The position numbers and the translations under genes were made by a program. From an uncultured Streptomyces sp. (GTDB taxonomy: Bacteria; Actinomycetota; Actinomycetes; Streptomycetales; Streptomycetaceae): DNA of 23,835 bases. Each line of letters starts with the position of its first letter. Position 1 is the stretch's first letter. Location: the NCBI GenBank assembly GCA_946480485.1, contig CAMLJW010000018.1, positions 1 through 23,835 on the forward strand. The letters run 5' to 3'. Shown piece after piece: positions 1 to 8,116 of this stretch. The notes under the pieces were generated by a model. That model saw only the letters and a program-made list of their open reading frames with translations, was not told the DNA's origin and did not search any database.

Positions 1-21
1 GGGCCACAGCGAGGAAACTGC

Positions 22-60
22 GCGATCGAACAAAGCGCAGTCCCAAGTTCGTGCGATCGC
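22..60. repeat. Inverted repeat upstream of the first gene
   Basis: GCGATCG (22-28) is mirrored by CGATCGC (54-60), and AAC/GTT pairs extend the arms with a small bulge. It lies about 55 bases before the first start codon. It could be an operator or simply the recurrent GC-rich GATCGC motif. Function unknown. Confidence 0.25.
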
Positions 61-116
61 CGCATGGAGCACGCCGTGAGGCTCTGTGAGCGTGAGCGCC
101 GAGAGAGAGGGCGGTC

Positions 117-2597
117 ATGGTCACACCACCTAGCAGGGCACAGGTTGTCATTGTCGGCGGCGGCATCATCGGAACGAGTACCGCGTACCATCTGGCGCGG
201 CGCGGCTGGAACGATCCGGCTGCGCTCCGGCGCCACATCCGCAAGGGCGATGTGGTTCTGCTTGAGCAGAACACACTCACCTCCGGCACCACCTGGCACG
301 CAGCGGGTCTTGTGACCCAGGCCCGGTACACCTCGGGTACCCGACAGGTGGTGCAGCGCAGCCTCGACGTGTTCTCTTCGCTTGAGGCCGACACCGGGTT
401 CTCTCCCGGGTTCGTGCGCACCGGCACCATGAACCTCGCGACCTCTCCCGAGCGCCTGGAGGAGATCCGGCATCTCGCAAGCGTCGTGCGTGGCGACGGC
501 GTCGAGGCAGAGTTGCTCGACGTCGAACAAACCTTGGAGCTGCACCCTCTCCTCAACCCCGAGGGTATCCACGGCTCGCTCTACTTCCCCGAGGACGGAC
601 GGGGCAGCGCCACCGACACGACGATCGCGCTGGCGCGCGGAGCCACGCAGAGGGGCGCGAAGGTTCTCGAAGGCGTCACCGTCACCGACGTCATCGTCGA
701 GAACGGCACGGTTCGAGGCGTTCGGACCTCGGCGGGCGACATCGAGGCCGAGTACGTCGTGAACGCCACCGGAATGTGGGGCCGTGAGTTCGCCGCGAAG
801 GCAGGTGTCGACGTGCCCCTCCAGGCGCTCGCGCACTACTACGTCGTGACCGAGGCCATCGAGGGACTTCCCCGCAACCTACCCACCATCAAGAGCGGCG
901 ACGAGCACTCCTACGTCAAGGACGAGGCCGGCGCCCTGATGGTCGGTTTCTTCGAGCCCGGGAGCTATCCGTGGGGATCGCGCGGTATCCCCGGCAGCGA
1001 CGGCTTCATCCACCTTCCTGAGGACTGGGACCACCTCGGCCCCTTCTACGAGAAGATGATGCACCGGTTGCCCATCCTGGAGGACGCGGGTATCCGGCTT
1101 CACTTCTGCGGTCCGGAGAGCTTCACCCCTGACGGTCAGTACCACCTCGGCGAAGCGCCGTACCTGCGCAACTACTTCGTGGCCGCCGGCTTCAACTCCG
1201 TCGGCTTCCTCTCCGGTCCCGGTGCGGGGTCGGTGCTCGCCGACTGGATCGTCGACGGGCGCAGCCCCATCGACCTGGCTGAGACCGATCTCGGTCGCAC
1301 GCAGCGCCACGAGATGAACCGGCGGTTCCTCGAGACCCGCGTCCTGGAGACACTCGACATCTCCTACGAGGTTCACTGGCCGTTCCAGCAGCGGTCCAGT
1401 GCGCGTCCCCTCCGGATCAGTCCCCTCCACCAGAAGACGGCGGAAGCTGGAGCGGTCTTCGGCGAACTCTGTGGCTGGGAGCGTGCGAACTGGTACGCCC
1501 CGGCGGGAGTCGAGCCCCGCTACGAGTACTCCTTCGGCAAGCCGAACTGGCTCGAGTACTCGGGTGCCGAGCATCGCGCGATCCGTGAATCCGTGGGCGC
1601 GATCGACACCTCTTCGTTCGGCAAGCTGCTCGTCCAGGGCCGTGATGCCCTGAAGGTGCTGCAACGACTCTCCGTCAACGACGTCGACACGGCCGTGGGC
1701 CGCATCACCTACACCCAGTGGCTCAACGTCCATGGCGGCATCGAGGCCGACGTGACCATCACGCGCGTCGACGAGGACGAGTTCCTTGTTCTCTCCGGCC
1801 CGGCCACGGTCAACCGCGACCTGGCGTACCTGAAGCGAAACATCGGTGCAGAGGAGTTCTGCACTGTTGCCGACGTCACCGGGACACTCGCCATGGTGGC
1901 CGTCATGGGTCCGGATTCTCGTCGGCTCCTGCAGCCGCTGACCGACGCCGACCTCTCACCTCACACGTTCGCATTCGGCGATTCACGCATCATCGACCTC
2001 GGGCTCGGCTTCGTCCGCGCCACGCGCGTCACATACGTCGGTGAGCTCGGCTGGGAGCTTCTGATCCCGTCGGAGACCGCCCACCATGTCTGGGACACCC
2101 TCTTCGAGGCGGGACAGGAACTCGGTATCAAGCCGGTCGGCTATCACGCGATGAACTCGCTCCGGGTGGAGAAGGCCTACCGGAGCTGGGGACACGACAT
2201 CTCGGCGGGGGACAACCCGCTCGAAGCCGGGGTCGGCTTCACCGTCAAGTGGGACAAGCCGGGTGGCTTCATCGGACGGGAAGCGCTGATCGCCGCCAAG
2301 GAGGCCGGCATCGCTCGCCGACTGGTGCAGTTCAAGCTCACCGACCCCGACGCGATGCTCTTCCACGATGAGCCGATCTATCGCGACGGCGCGCTCGTCG
2401 GTCGTGTCGCCTCGACGATGTACGGCCACACCGTAGGCAGCGCTGTCGCCCTCGGGTGGGTGACCGCCCCGGAGGTCGTCGAGCGTGGATGGTTCGAAGC
2501 CGGCAACTACGAGATCGAGGCCCACGGCCACCGATTCGAAGCGCTCCCCTCCCTCCGCCCCCTGTACGACCCCAAGTCCGAAAGGCCCAAGTCCTGA
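117..2597 (+). CDS. Dimethylglycine/sarcosine dehydrogenase-like flavoprotein with GcvT folate domain
   Basis: An 826-residue cytoplasmic enzyme of the dimethylglycine oxidase/sarcosine dehydrogenase family, which oxidises an N-methylated amine and passes the one-carbon unit to tetrahydrofolate as methylene-THF. Seen in the sequence: an N-terminal Rossmann motif GGGIIG (14-19); the motif TSGTTWHAAGL with His61 at the site where family members bind FAD covalently; a DAO domain to about 375; a short FAO_M-type linker to about 440; an aminomethyltransferase (GcvT) domain from about 475; and a GcvT C-terminal barrel to the end. Length matches the family (about 830). The start has a GAGGG ribosome site five bases upstream. 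The stop overlaps the purU start (TGATG), so the two are translationally coupled. Odd: about 12 extra residues between the first helix and the LLEQN strand of the FAD fold. The substrate (dimethylglycine, sarcosine or another methylamine) cannot be fixed from sequence. Confidence 0.88.
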   Translation: MVTPPSRAQVVIVGGGIIGTSTAYHLARRGWNDPAALRRHIRKGDVVLLEQNTLTSGTTWHAAGLVTQARYTSGTRQVVQRSLDVFSSLEADTGFSPGFVRTGTMNLATSPERLEEIRHLASVVRGDGVEAELLDVEQTLELHPLLNPEGIHGSLYFPEDGRGSATDTTIALARGATQRGAKVLEGVTVTDVIVENGTVRGVRTSAGDIEAEYVVNATGMWGREFAAKAGVDVPLQALAHYYVVTEAIEGLPRNLPTIKSGDEHSYVKDEAGALMVGFFEPGSYPWGSRGIPGSDGFIHLPEDWDHLGPFYEKMMHRLPILEDAGIRLHFCGPESFTPDGQYHLGEAPYLRNYFVAAGFNSVGFLSGPGAGSVLADWIVDGRSPIDLAETDLGRTQRHEMNRRFLETRVLETLDISYEVHWPFQQRSSARPLRISPLHQKTAEAGAVFGELCGWERANWYAPAGVEPRYEYSFGKPNWLEYSGAEHRAIRESVGAIDTSSFGKLLVQGRDALKVLQRLSVNDVDTAVGRITYTQWLNVHGGIEADVTITRVDEDEFLVLSGPATVNRDLAYLKRNIGAEEFCTVADVTGTLAMVAVMGPDSRRLLQPLTDADLSPHTFAFGDSRIIDLGLGFVRATRVTYVGELGWELLIPSETAHHVWDTLFEAGQELGIKPVGYHAMNSLRVEKAYRSWGHDISAGDNPLEAGVGFTVKWDKPGGFIGREALIAAKEAGIARRLVQFKLTDPDAMLFHDEPIYRDGALVGRVASTMYGHTVGSAVALGWVTAPEVVERGWFEAGNYEIEAHGHRFEALPSLRPLYDPKSERPKS

Positions 2598-3451
2598 TGA
2601 GCGACGTCATCCTCACCATGTCAGCCACCGACGAGCTCGGCATCGTGGCGGCCGTCGCCACCTTCCTGGCGGACCGGAGCTACACAATCCGTGACAGTCA
2701 GCAGTACGGCGATGAGAAGAGTGGCCTGTTCTTCATGCGCGTCCATGCCTCGCCGATGATCGACGGCAGCCGCATCGACGTACTTCGGGCCCAATTCGCC
2801 GCGGAGGCGGACCGGCTCGGGCTGGAGTGGAACATCTTCGACGCCGATGAGCGGCACCGACTGCTGATCATGGTGTCCAGGCAGGGGCACTGCCTCAACG
2901 ACCTGTTGCACCGAGTGCGCACCGGTGCGCTGAAGGCTGACATCGCCGCCGTCGTCTCCAACCACGAGGACCTGCGCTCCCTGGTCGAGTGGCACGGGAT
3001 CCCGTTCCACCATGTCCCGGTGACGGCAGAGACGAAGCCCCAGGCTGAGAAGCAGCTGCTCCAGTACGTTGCCGACTACCAGGCCGACACGGTGGTGCTG
3101 GCCCGTTACATGCAGATCCTCAGCGAGGACTTGTGCACGGAGCTGCGTGGGCGTGCCATCAACATCCACCACAGCCTGCTGCCGAGCTTCAAGGGCGCCC
3201 GGCCCTACTTCCAGGCCCATGCCCGTGGGGTGAAGGTCGTCGGTGCCACGGCGCACTACGTCACCGCGGAACTCGACGAGGGCCCCATCATCGAACAGGA
3301 CTTCGCCCGGGTCGATCATACGCACTCGGCACTCGACCTGACCGAGATCGGCAAGGACCTCGAAGCCCTCGCACTCGCGCGGGCCGTCGCCGCACACGCC
3401 GACCACCGAGTCCTGCTCAACGGCAGTCGCACGATCGTGTTCCGGCCCTGA
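2597..3451 (+). CDS. purU: Formyltetrahydrofolate deformylase
   Basis: A 284-residue hydrolase that splits 10-formyl-THF into formate and THF. An N-terminal ACT domain (about 1-75, beginning ILTMSATDELGIVAAVATFL) precedes a formyl-transferase catalytic domain (about 88-270). The catalytic Asn-His pair is visible in INIHHSLLPSFKGA and the catalytic Asp region in ELDEGPIIEQD, as in PurU. The ATG at 2597 was chosen over an upstream in-frame start at 2456 because it overlaps the stop of the preceding gene by one base and begins exactly at the ACT domain. With the upstream methyl-transferring flavoprotein it forms a route that regenerates free THF when methyl groups are stripped from betaine-type compounds. 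A hairpin directly after the stop suggests the operon ends here. Confidence 0.93.
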   Translation: MSDVILTMSATDELGIVAAVATFLADRSYTIRDSQQYGDEKSGLFFMRVHASPMIDGSRIDVLRAQFAAEADRLGLEWNIFDADERHRLLIMVSRQGHCLNDLLHRVRTGALKADIAAVVSNHEDLRSLVEWHGIPFHHVPVTAETKPQAEKQLLQYVADYQADTVVLARYMQILSEDLCTELRGRAINIHHSLLPSFKGARPYFQAHARGVKVVGATAHYVTAELDEGPIIEQDFARVDHTHSALDLTEIGKDLEALALARAVAAHADHRVLLNGSRTIVFRP

Positions 3452-3453
3452 GA

Positions 3454-3480
3454 CGCCATCCGCACGGGGGAGGGATGGCG
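3454..3480 (+). terminator. Hairpin terminator after purU
   Basis: A perfect 8-bp stem, CGCCATCC (3454-3461) with GGATGGCG (3473-3480), and an 11-base loop begin two bases after the purU stop. There is no T tract, which is normal for Streptomyces terminators. Confidence 0.55.
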
Positions 3481-3943
3481 CGGTTCGTTCCGGGTGGCCT
3501 GGACGCCGGTGCGTCTGGGCCAGAAGCCGGAAAGGCTGCCGCTCGCGCGCGGCAGGAGGCAGGCGGCAGCGACGGCGGACGGCAGGCCTGGGCGGTCTGT
3601 ACCGCGGGCTGAAACACGCCGGGCGCGTTGTACCGCGGGACTCTTGGTCGTCGACATGGTGTCCGGTCCCTGGGCGGAACGCGTGACCCCGCAGCTCACC
3701 GCGGCCGACATGCCGGCCCGTGAGATGAGCCGGGGCGCTGTCGAGCTGCTGATGGAACGGCCGGCGTCCCCGACGCCCCTCCCCGGCACGTCCTGCCGCG
3801 ACCGCTGATCTCCGCCCGCGCGAGTACCGGCCCCCTGCCAACCGCTGCCGGGCCAGGAGCCCTGCTTCCGTCCCGCGTCGGCCGAGGTCGCCGCCTGCTC
3901 TCGGTGGTGAGCGAAGAATCAGCGGTGGGGTACTCGTGACGCC
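3481..3943. other. Gene-poor stretch with decayed DNA
   Basis: No intact gene is supported. The stretch holds an 11-base direct repeat TGTACCGCGGG at 3598-3608 and 3629-3639, followed by a LacI-type C-terminal relic annotated separately. The last 100 bases before the glycosyltransferase show only a weak GGTGGGG ribosome site and no convincing promoter. Confidence 0.5.
3641..3834 (+). pseudogene. Relic of a LacI-family regulator C-terminus
   Basis: One frame reads WAERVTPQLTAADMPAREM followed by SRGAVELLMERP. This matches the end of the ligand-binding domain of LacI/GalR regulators, where a stretch like TP-x-LTTV-x-x-P-x-x-EMGRRAVELLLER is usual. A shift into another frame at about 3787 continues with HVLPRPLISARASTGP, which resembles the usual LacI ending (HVLPPRLV-x-R-x-STGP). 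No DNA-binding domain or start is present upstream, so this is the tail of a broken gene with at least one frameshift. The assignment rests on pattern recognition of the family tail. Confidence 0.5.
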
Positions 3944-5317
3944 ATGCGTGACGCCCTTTCTCCGCCGCTCGCCCCACTTCGGCCGGCGAACGTCCCCTCG
4001 GTCGCGGTCCTGGTCGAGCTGATGCGAAGCTGTACGGCCGGCGGTCATGTCAAATGCTGGGAGCGCTTCGCCGAGAGCGCGGCCCGGTACCAGGAACCCG
4101 GAACAGACGGCCTAGGGATCGGTGGTCCCGGAGTCGATCTGACCCTCTATCTGCTGGGGGAGCGGGAACGGATCGAGCGCCTGTCGCCATGGGTACGGCT
4201 CGTCACCCTCCGCCCGGTGTTCAGCACGGCGGCCGTGCTGCCGGCCGGCGACGGAACGGATGTCTCGGATCTCGCTCCGTACCACCCCCGGCTCGCCGCG
4301 CTGCTGCCGCGCCACGACGTATGGCATATGACGCACTGCTTCGCGTTCGCCTCGACCGCGGACCGGCTGGCCCGGTGCGCGGCACGGAGAGGGGCGCAAG
4401 GCGGGGCGCGGCAGCCGCGGCTCGTCGCCTCGGTGCATACCGACGTTCCCGCGCTGGCCGCCGTGCACGTCCGTCATCTCTCCGACCGCCTGCCCGCCCC
4501 CTTCCGGCCGGTGGGCCGCATCGTCACGGAGGGCGCGTCGGACCATGTGAGCGCCTGGCTGCGGCGGCGCCACGCCAGACTGCTGCGGACCTGCGAGCGG
4601 GTACTGGTCGCCACACCGGCGGAGCGCGCGGAACTCGCCGGGACACTGGGCCCGGACCGGGTCTGCCTACTGCGTCGTGGCGTCGACCGCGCGCGATTCC
4701 GGCCCGACCCAACGGCTCGGGCCTGGCTCGCCCAGGAGTACGGGGTTCCGGCCGACCGGCCGCTCGTCCTGTTCGTCGGCCGCCTCGACGACTCGAAGCG
4801 CGTACTGATGCTGGCCGAGAGCCTGCGCCGGACGCGTGAGGAGGGCAGAGCGGTCCATGCCGTGATGGCGGGGTCGGGCGTGGAGAGGAACAGGATCGCC
4901 CAGATCCTCGGGCGGCACGTCACCCTGCTCGGTTCGCTCCCGCAGGATCGGCTGGCGCGCGTGTACGCCGGGTGCGACATCCTCGCCTGCCCGTCCCGGA
5001 CGGAGACCATAGGCAACGCCGTCGCCGAGGCGATGGCGAGCGGACTTGCGGTGTTCCTGCCGGAAGGTGCCCGGACGACGCACTGGCTGACCGCCGCGGA
5101 CCAGGACGGCATCGTGGTCCGCCGCGACGACGTACGCGGCTGGGCGGAGGCGCTCGGCGCGCTGGTGGACCGGCCCCGGCGGCTCCGCGCCGTGGCCCGG
5201 CGTGCGGCCGAGACGGCCCGGAGCGAGCATCCTTCCTGGGATCAGGTCCTCGCCGAGGATCTGATCCCCGTCTGGCGCGGGCCGGCGATGTCGCGGCGCG
5301 ACGTGCACGTGGCCTGA
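3944..5317 (+). CDS. GT4-type glycosyltransferase
   Basis: A 457-residue GT-B fold enzyme of the GT4 type, expected to move a sugar from a nucleotide-sugar to an acceptor; donor and acceptor are unknown. The C-terminal half shows the family pattern: VLFVGRLDDSKR (donor-domain entry), an HAVMAGSG strand, VTLLGSLPQDRLARVYAGCD, and the E-x7-E pair at Glu354 and Glu362 within SRTETIGNAVAEAMASG. The N-terminal acceptor domain contains a glycine-histidine stretch (TAGGHVKCWERFAESA) near residue 32. No membrane segment or signal peptide is seen. The ATG has only a weak ribosome site (GGTGGGG, about 14 bases away), so a later start near the VAVLVEL strand is possible. It converges on the DMT transporter gene. 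Neighbourhood suggests lipid or polyketide-like glycoside tailoring, which is inference. Confidence 0.8.
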   Translation: MRDALSPPLAPLRPANVPSVAVLVELMRSCTAGGHVKCWERFAESAARYQEPGTDGLGIGGPGVDLTLYLLGERERIERLSPWVRLVTLRPVFSTAAVLPAGDGTDVSDLAPYHPRLAALLPRHDVWHMTHCFAFASTADRLARCAARRGAQGGARQPRLVASVHTDVPALAAVHVRHLSDRLPAPFRPVGRIVTEGASDHVSAWLRRRHARLLRTCERVLVATPAERAELAGTLGPDRVCLLRRGVDRARFRPDPTARAWLAQEYGVPADRPLVLFVGRLDDSKRVLMLAESLRRTREEGRAVHAVMAGSGVERNRIAQILGRHVTLLGSLPQDRLARVYAGCDILACPSRTETIGNAVAEAMASGLAVFLPEGARTTHWLTAADQDGIVVRRDDVRGWAEALGALVDRPRRLRAVARRAAETARSEHPSWDQVLAEDLIPVWRGPAMSRRDVHVA

Positions 5318-5349
5318 GGGGACGGAGCGGGGACTCCAACGGAGCGGGA

Positions 5350-6249
5350 TCACGGACGGTGCTCGGGGCGCGCCTGGTCCCCGTCGCGCTCCGGGCGGTA
5401 CAGGGCGGCGATCCGCGCCGAGGAGTCCAGGCTCACGATCCCCGCGGTCACCAGGGCAAGTCCGAGAACGGTGAAGCAGGTGACCGGCCAGCCGGAGCGG
5501 ATCGTCTCGCCGAACAGAGTGGTTCCGACGGTGACGGCGACCGCCGGCTCGGTCGCGTCGATCACGGTCAGACTGGCGGCCAGCGGGCCCTGCTGGAAGG
5601 CGCTCTGGATCAGCAGCAGCCCGCCGACGCTCGCCACGACGAGGGCGTACGTCTGCCAGGCGGAGAGGGTCGCGCCGACGCCCTGCCTGAGCCGGTCGAC
5701 CGTCGCGGCCAGGAGGACCGACTGGGTACCCATGACCGCTCCGGCGGCCAGCGCCACGGCCGAGGCCCGCCAGGGACCGGACAGCGGCTTCGCGGCCGCC
5801 AGCGCGCAGCCCACCAGGGCCACGGTCGTTCCCAGGACCGTGAGCCAGGACAGCAGATCCGTCGCTTCCGGGTCACCGCCGTGCGGACGGGCCGACACGA
5901 GGGCGAGGGCCAGCCCCGTGGCCACCGCGAGGGTGCCCAGCCACTCGCGGACGCCCAGCCGCGCGCGGTGCAGACGTGCGGACAGCGGTACGGCGAAGAT
6001 CAACTCGGCGACGACCAGTGGCTGGACCAGGCTCAGCGGGCCGAAGGCCAGAGCGAGGGACTGGAAGCCGTACGCCAGTACCGCCAGCGCGATGCCGGTG
6101 CGCCACAGGGGCTCCCGGGCCAGCCGGACCAGCAGGTGCAGGGAGAGCGACTCGGTGTCCGGTCGTGTGCTGGCGGCTCGCTGCTGCAGCACTCCGGCAA
6201 CGGCGAAGCAGGCACCCGCGGCGAGCGCGGCGAGGACGGCGATCGGCAT
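5350..6249 (-). CDS. DMT-superfamily (EamA/NIPA-like) membrane transporter
   Basis: A 299-residue integral membrane protein with about nine or ten hydrophobic segments arranged as two repeats, as in the drug/metabolite transporter superfamily. Recognisable elements are the first helix MPIAVLAALAAGACFAVAGV, the second-half helices, and the LVQPLVVAELIFAVPLS and IDATEPAVAVTVGTTLFGE segments, typical of EamA-type proteins. The C-terminus is short, polar and cytoplasmic. An AAGGAG ribosome site sits 11 bases before the ATG. It lies 60 bases downstream of the radical SAM gene on the same strand, so the two are probably cotranscribed. It may export or flip the product of that enzyme. The substrate is unknown; magnesium or small-metabolite transport is possible. 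Confidence 0.78.
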   Translation of the reverse strand: MPIAVLAALAAGACFAVAGVLQQRAASTRPDTESLSLHLLVRLAREPLWRTGIALAVLAYGFQSLALAFGPLSLVQPLVVAELIFAVPLSARLHRARLGVREWLGTLAVATGLALALVSARPHGGDPEATDLLSWLTVLGTTVALVGCALAAAKPLSGPWRASAVALAAGAVMGTQSVLLAATVDRLRQGVGATLSAWQTYALVVASVGGLLLIQSAFQQGPLAASLTVIDATEPAVAVTVGTTLFGETIRSGWPVTCFTVLGLALVTAGIVSLDSSARIAALYRPERDGDQARPEHRP

Positions 6250-6266
6250 TCCGGGTCCTGCTCCTT

Positions 6267-6322
6267 CGCGGCACGCTGGGCGTCAGTCGGTGGCGCGGCA
6301 CGCTGGGCGTCAGTCGGTGGCG
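6267..6322. repeat. 27-bp perfect tandem duplication across the hpnR stop
   Basis: Bases 6267-6293 are repeated exactly at 6294-6320, with two further matching bases. The hpnR stop codon (6310-6312) lies in one copy and an equivalent in-frame TGA in the other (6283-6285), because 27 is a multiple of three. Confidence 0.9.
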
Positions 6323-7806
6323 TCCGGTTTCCGCGGGTGCGTCGGTCCCCGGGTGTGGACGTAGAGACGACGGCGGTCACCGACATCGATGGGCTGGGGT
6401 TCCGGCAGTTCGTAGCGGACGGGGAGCTGATGGTCGGCGAGCTGACGGCGCGGGTTGTAGACCTGGTTGAACTTCCACAGCATGCGGGCGAAATTGGTCT
6501 GGCCGTGCAGCAGGTTGCGGCCCAGGACGCGTGCCGCGCCGAAGGCCGTGCGCACTCCCAGGTGCTTGCGGTTGATGACGGCCTGGGTGCGTACGAGTTC
6601 CCGGTAGAACTGGTCCAACGGCAACGTGGTGGGGACCACGGCGTGTTGGATGTCGAAGAGACGGTAGTCCCGGGTGGTGAGCCGCCGCGACTCGGTGTGC
6701 CAGATCTCCGTACCGGGATAGGGCGTCATCACCGTGAAGTGGACGATCTCCGGCACGGAAAGCGCGAACTCCCGCACGATCCGGAAGCGCTCCATGTCCC
6801 ATGCGGGGTCGACGATCAGGTTGATCGCCACCTTGATGCCCAGCTTCCTGGCCACCTCCAGGGCACGGAAGTTCTCGTCGGGACTGATCCTCTTGCGGAA
6901 CAGGTCCAGCCCCTCCGCGTCGATGGCCTCCATACCGAGGAACATGTACTGGAGCCCGAGCCGTGACCAGCGTTCGAAGACCTCGGGGTGGCGCAGGAGC
7001 ACATCGCTGCGGGTTTCCAGGTAGTACTGCTTGCGGATGCCGCGGCGTTCCACCTCGGAGGCGATGGCGTCGCCGTGCTCGGGCCGGATGAAGGCGACGT
7101 CGTCGACGATGAACACGTTCGGCTCGCGGATGCTCGCCAGGTCGTCGGCCGCCGCCTCGGGCGACGCCTTGCGATAGCTGCGGCCGTAGAACGTCCATGC
7201 GGAGCAGAACGAGCAGTCCCAGGGGCAGCCGCGGGTGAATTCGACCGAGGCGCACGGGTCGAGTTCGCCGATGAAGTACCGGCGGCGATTGCGCATCAGG
7301 TCACGCGCGGGGAGCGGGGCATCGATGCTGTCGAGCATCTGGGGCGCCGGTCCCCGGCCGCTCGTGGTGACGACCCCGGGGACGTCCTGCGCCGCTCCGT
7401 CACGGACCGCCTCCAGCAGCGGCGCGATCACCGGCTCACCCTCGCCGCGCACCACCGCGTCGACCGAGCCGCCCGCCTGTTCCAGCACCTCTTCGGCGAC
7501 GAAGGAGACGCTGTGGCCGCCGAAGAAGACGAAGCAGCCGGGTACGGTCTGCTTCACCTGCGCGGCCAGGTCGATGGCCTCCGGGATGTTCGCCAGGTAG
7601 TTGAGGGAGATCCCGAGGGCCTCCGGCCCAAAGGACCTGAGTTCGCTCATCAGCAGGGACCGGTCGAGCACCTGGAGGTCCACGACACGGACCTCGTGAC
7701 CGGCGTCGCGGGCGGCGCCCGCCACTCGTTCGAGACCGAGCGGCTCCAGTCTCAGAAAGATCTCGGAGTACATCAGGGCGCTGGGGTGGACGAGCAGGAG
7801 ACGCAT
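6310..7806 (-). CDS. hpnR: B12-binding radical SAM enzyme, HpnR-like (hopanoid C-3 methylase)
   Basis: A 498-residue cobalamin-dependent radical SAM methylase. Residues 1 to about 165 form a B12-binding Rossmann domain (opening RLLLVHPSALMYSEIFLRLE). The radical SAM barrel carries the CPWDCSFC cluster motif (Cys194, Cys198, Cys201), followed by FYGRSYR and VFIVDDVAF. A third, C-terminal part contains HLGVRTAFGAARVLGRNLL and LRGQTNF/KFNQVYNP-type segments. The protein resembles HpnR over its full length, including LTTRDYRLFDIQHAVVPT. HpnR adds a methyl group to C-3 of the hopanoid A ring in Methylococcus. The ATG at 7806 was chosen because AAGG lies five bases upstream; the preceding ATG (7809) sits too close to it. 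No squalene-hopene cyclase or other hpn gene is in the window, so a non-hopanoid substrate cannot be excluded. Confidence 0.85.
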   Translation of the reverse strand: MRLLLVHPSALMYSEIFLRLEPLGLERVAGAARDAGHEVRVVDLQVLDRSLLMSELRSFGPEALGISLNYLANIPEAIDLAAQVKQTVPGCFVFFGGHSVSFVAEEVLEQAGGSVDAVVRGEGEPVIAPLLEAVRDGAAQDVPGVVTTSGRGPAPQMLDSIDAPLPARDLMRNRRRYFIGELDPCASVEFTRGCPWDCSFCSAWTFYGRSYRKASPEAAADDLASIREPNVFIVDDVAFIRPEHGDAIASEVERRGIRKQYYLETRSDVLLRHPEVFERWSRLGLQYMFLGMEAIDAEGLDLFRKRISPDENFRALEVARKLGIKVAINLIVDPAWDMERFRIVREFALSVPEIVHFTVMTPYPGTEIWHTESRRLTTRDYRLFDIQHAVVPTTLPLDQFYRELVRTQAVINRKHLGVRTAFGAARVLGRNLLHGQTNFARMLWKFNQVYNPRRQLADHQLPVRYELPEPQPIDVGDRRRLYVHTRGPTHPRKPDATD

Positions 7807-8116
7807 CATCACCTTGCCACGAACTTGGAGGTGGGGGTATCCCCTTCTTATCCCGGTGAACCCGCGGGGAGTACCGCCAGCCGGCGGTATCGGAGGTTGC
7901 TGCAGGGTGGTTTCCGGCACGCTGACACGGGTGACTCCACATCTGCGTACCGCCATCGCTCCGGCGCCGGGTAGGGAACGGCACTGTGAGGATTCCGCCC
8001 CTCCCCCGCACCAGCCCCCGCCGCTGCCGGGGCCCGCTCGGTGACGACGGAGCCGGCGGGCTACCGCGCCACCGCCCCGTGTGGGCGCCCGCCGACGCAC
8101 GCAGGGAGACAGTCCG
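7807..8116. promoter_or_regulatory. Divergent promoter region between hpnR and SDR gene
   Basis: The 310 bases separate two divergently transcribed genes, so at least two promoters are expected, but no clear -35/-10 pair was recognised. A candidate operator (7872-7889) and a small GGGG/CCCC palindrome (7835-7846 region) are the only structured elements. No coding region is supported. Confidence 0.4.
7872..7889. promoter_or_regulatory. Candidate operator, perfect 7-bp inverted repeat
   Basis: TACCGCC (7872-7878) and GGCGGTA (7883-7889) form a perfect inverted repeat with a four-base centre. It lies about 66 bases upstream of the hpnR start. The size and symmetry fit a TetR- or MarR-type operator, but it could be an mRNA hairpin in the hpnR leader. 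Confidence 0.4.

Noticed and set aside
3494..3808. A 104-codon open frame between purU and the glycosyltransferase as an intact gene
   Set aside because: Its first half has no recognisable sequence and its second half is the frameshifted LacI-type tail, so it is reported as a relic instead.
4972..6966. Long plus-strand open frame overlapping the glycosyltransferase, transporter and radical SAM genes
   Set aside because: It crosses three well-supported genes on both strands, has no domain and is an Arg/Gly-rich antisense product of high GC content.
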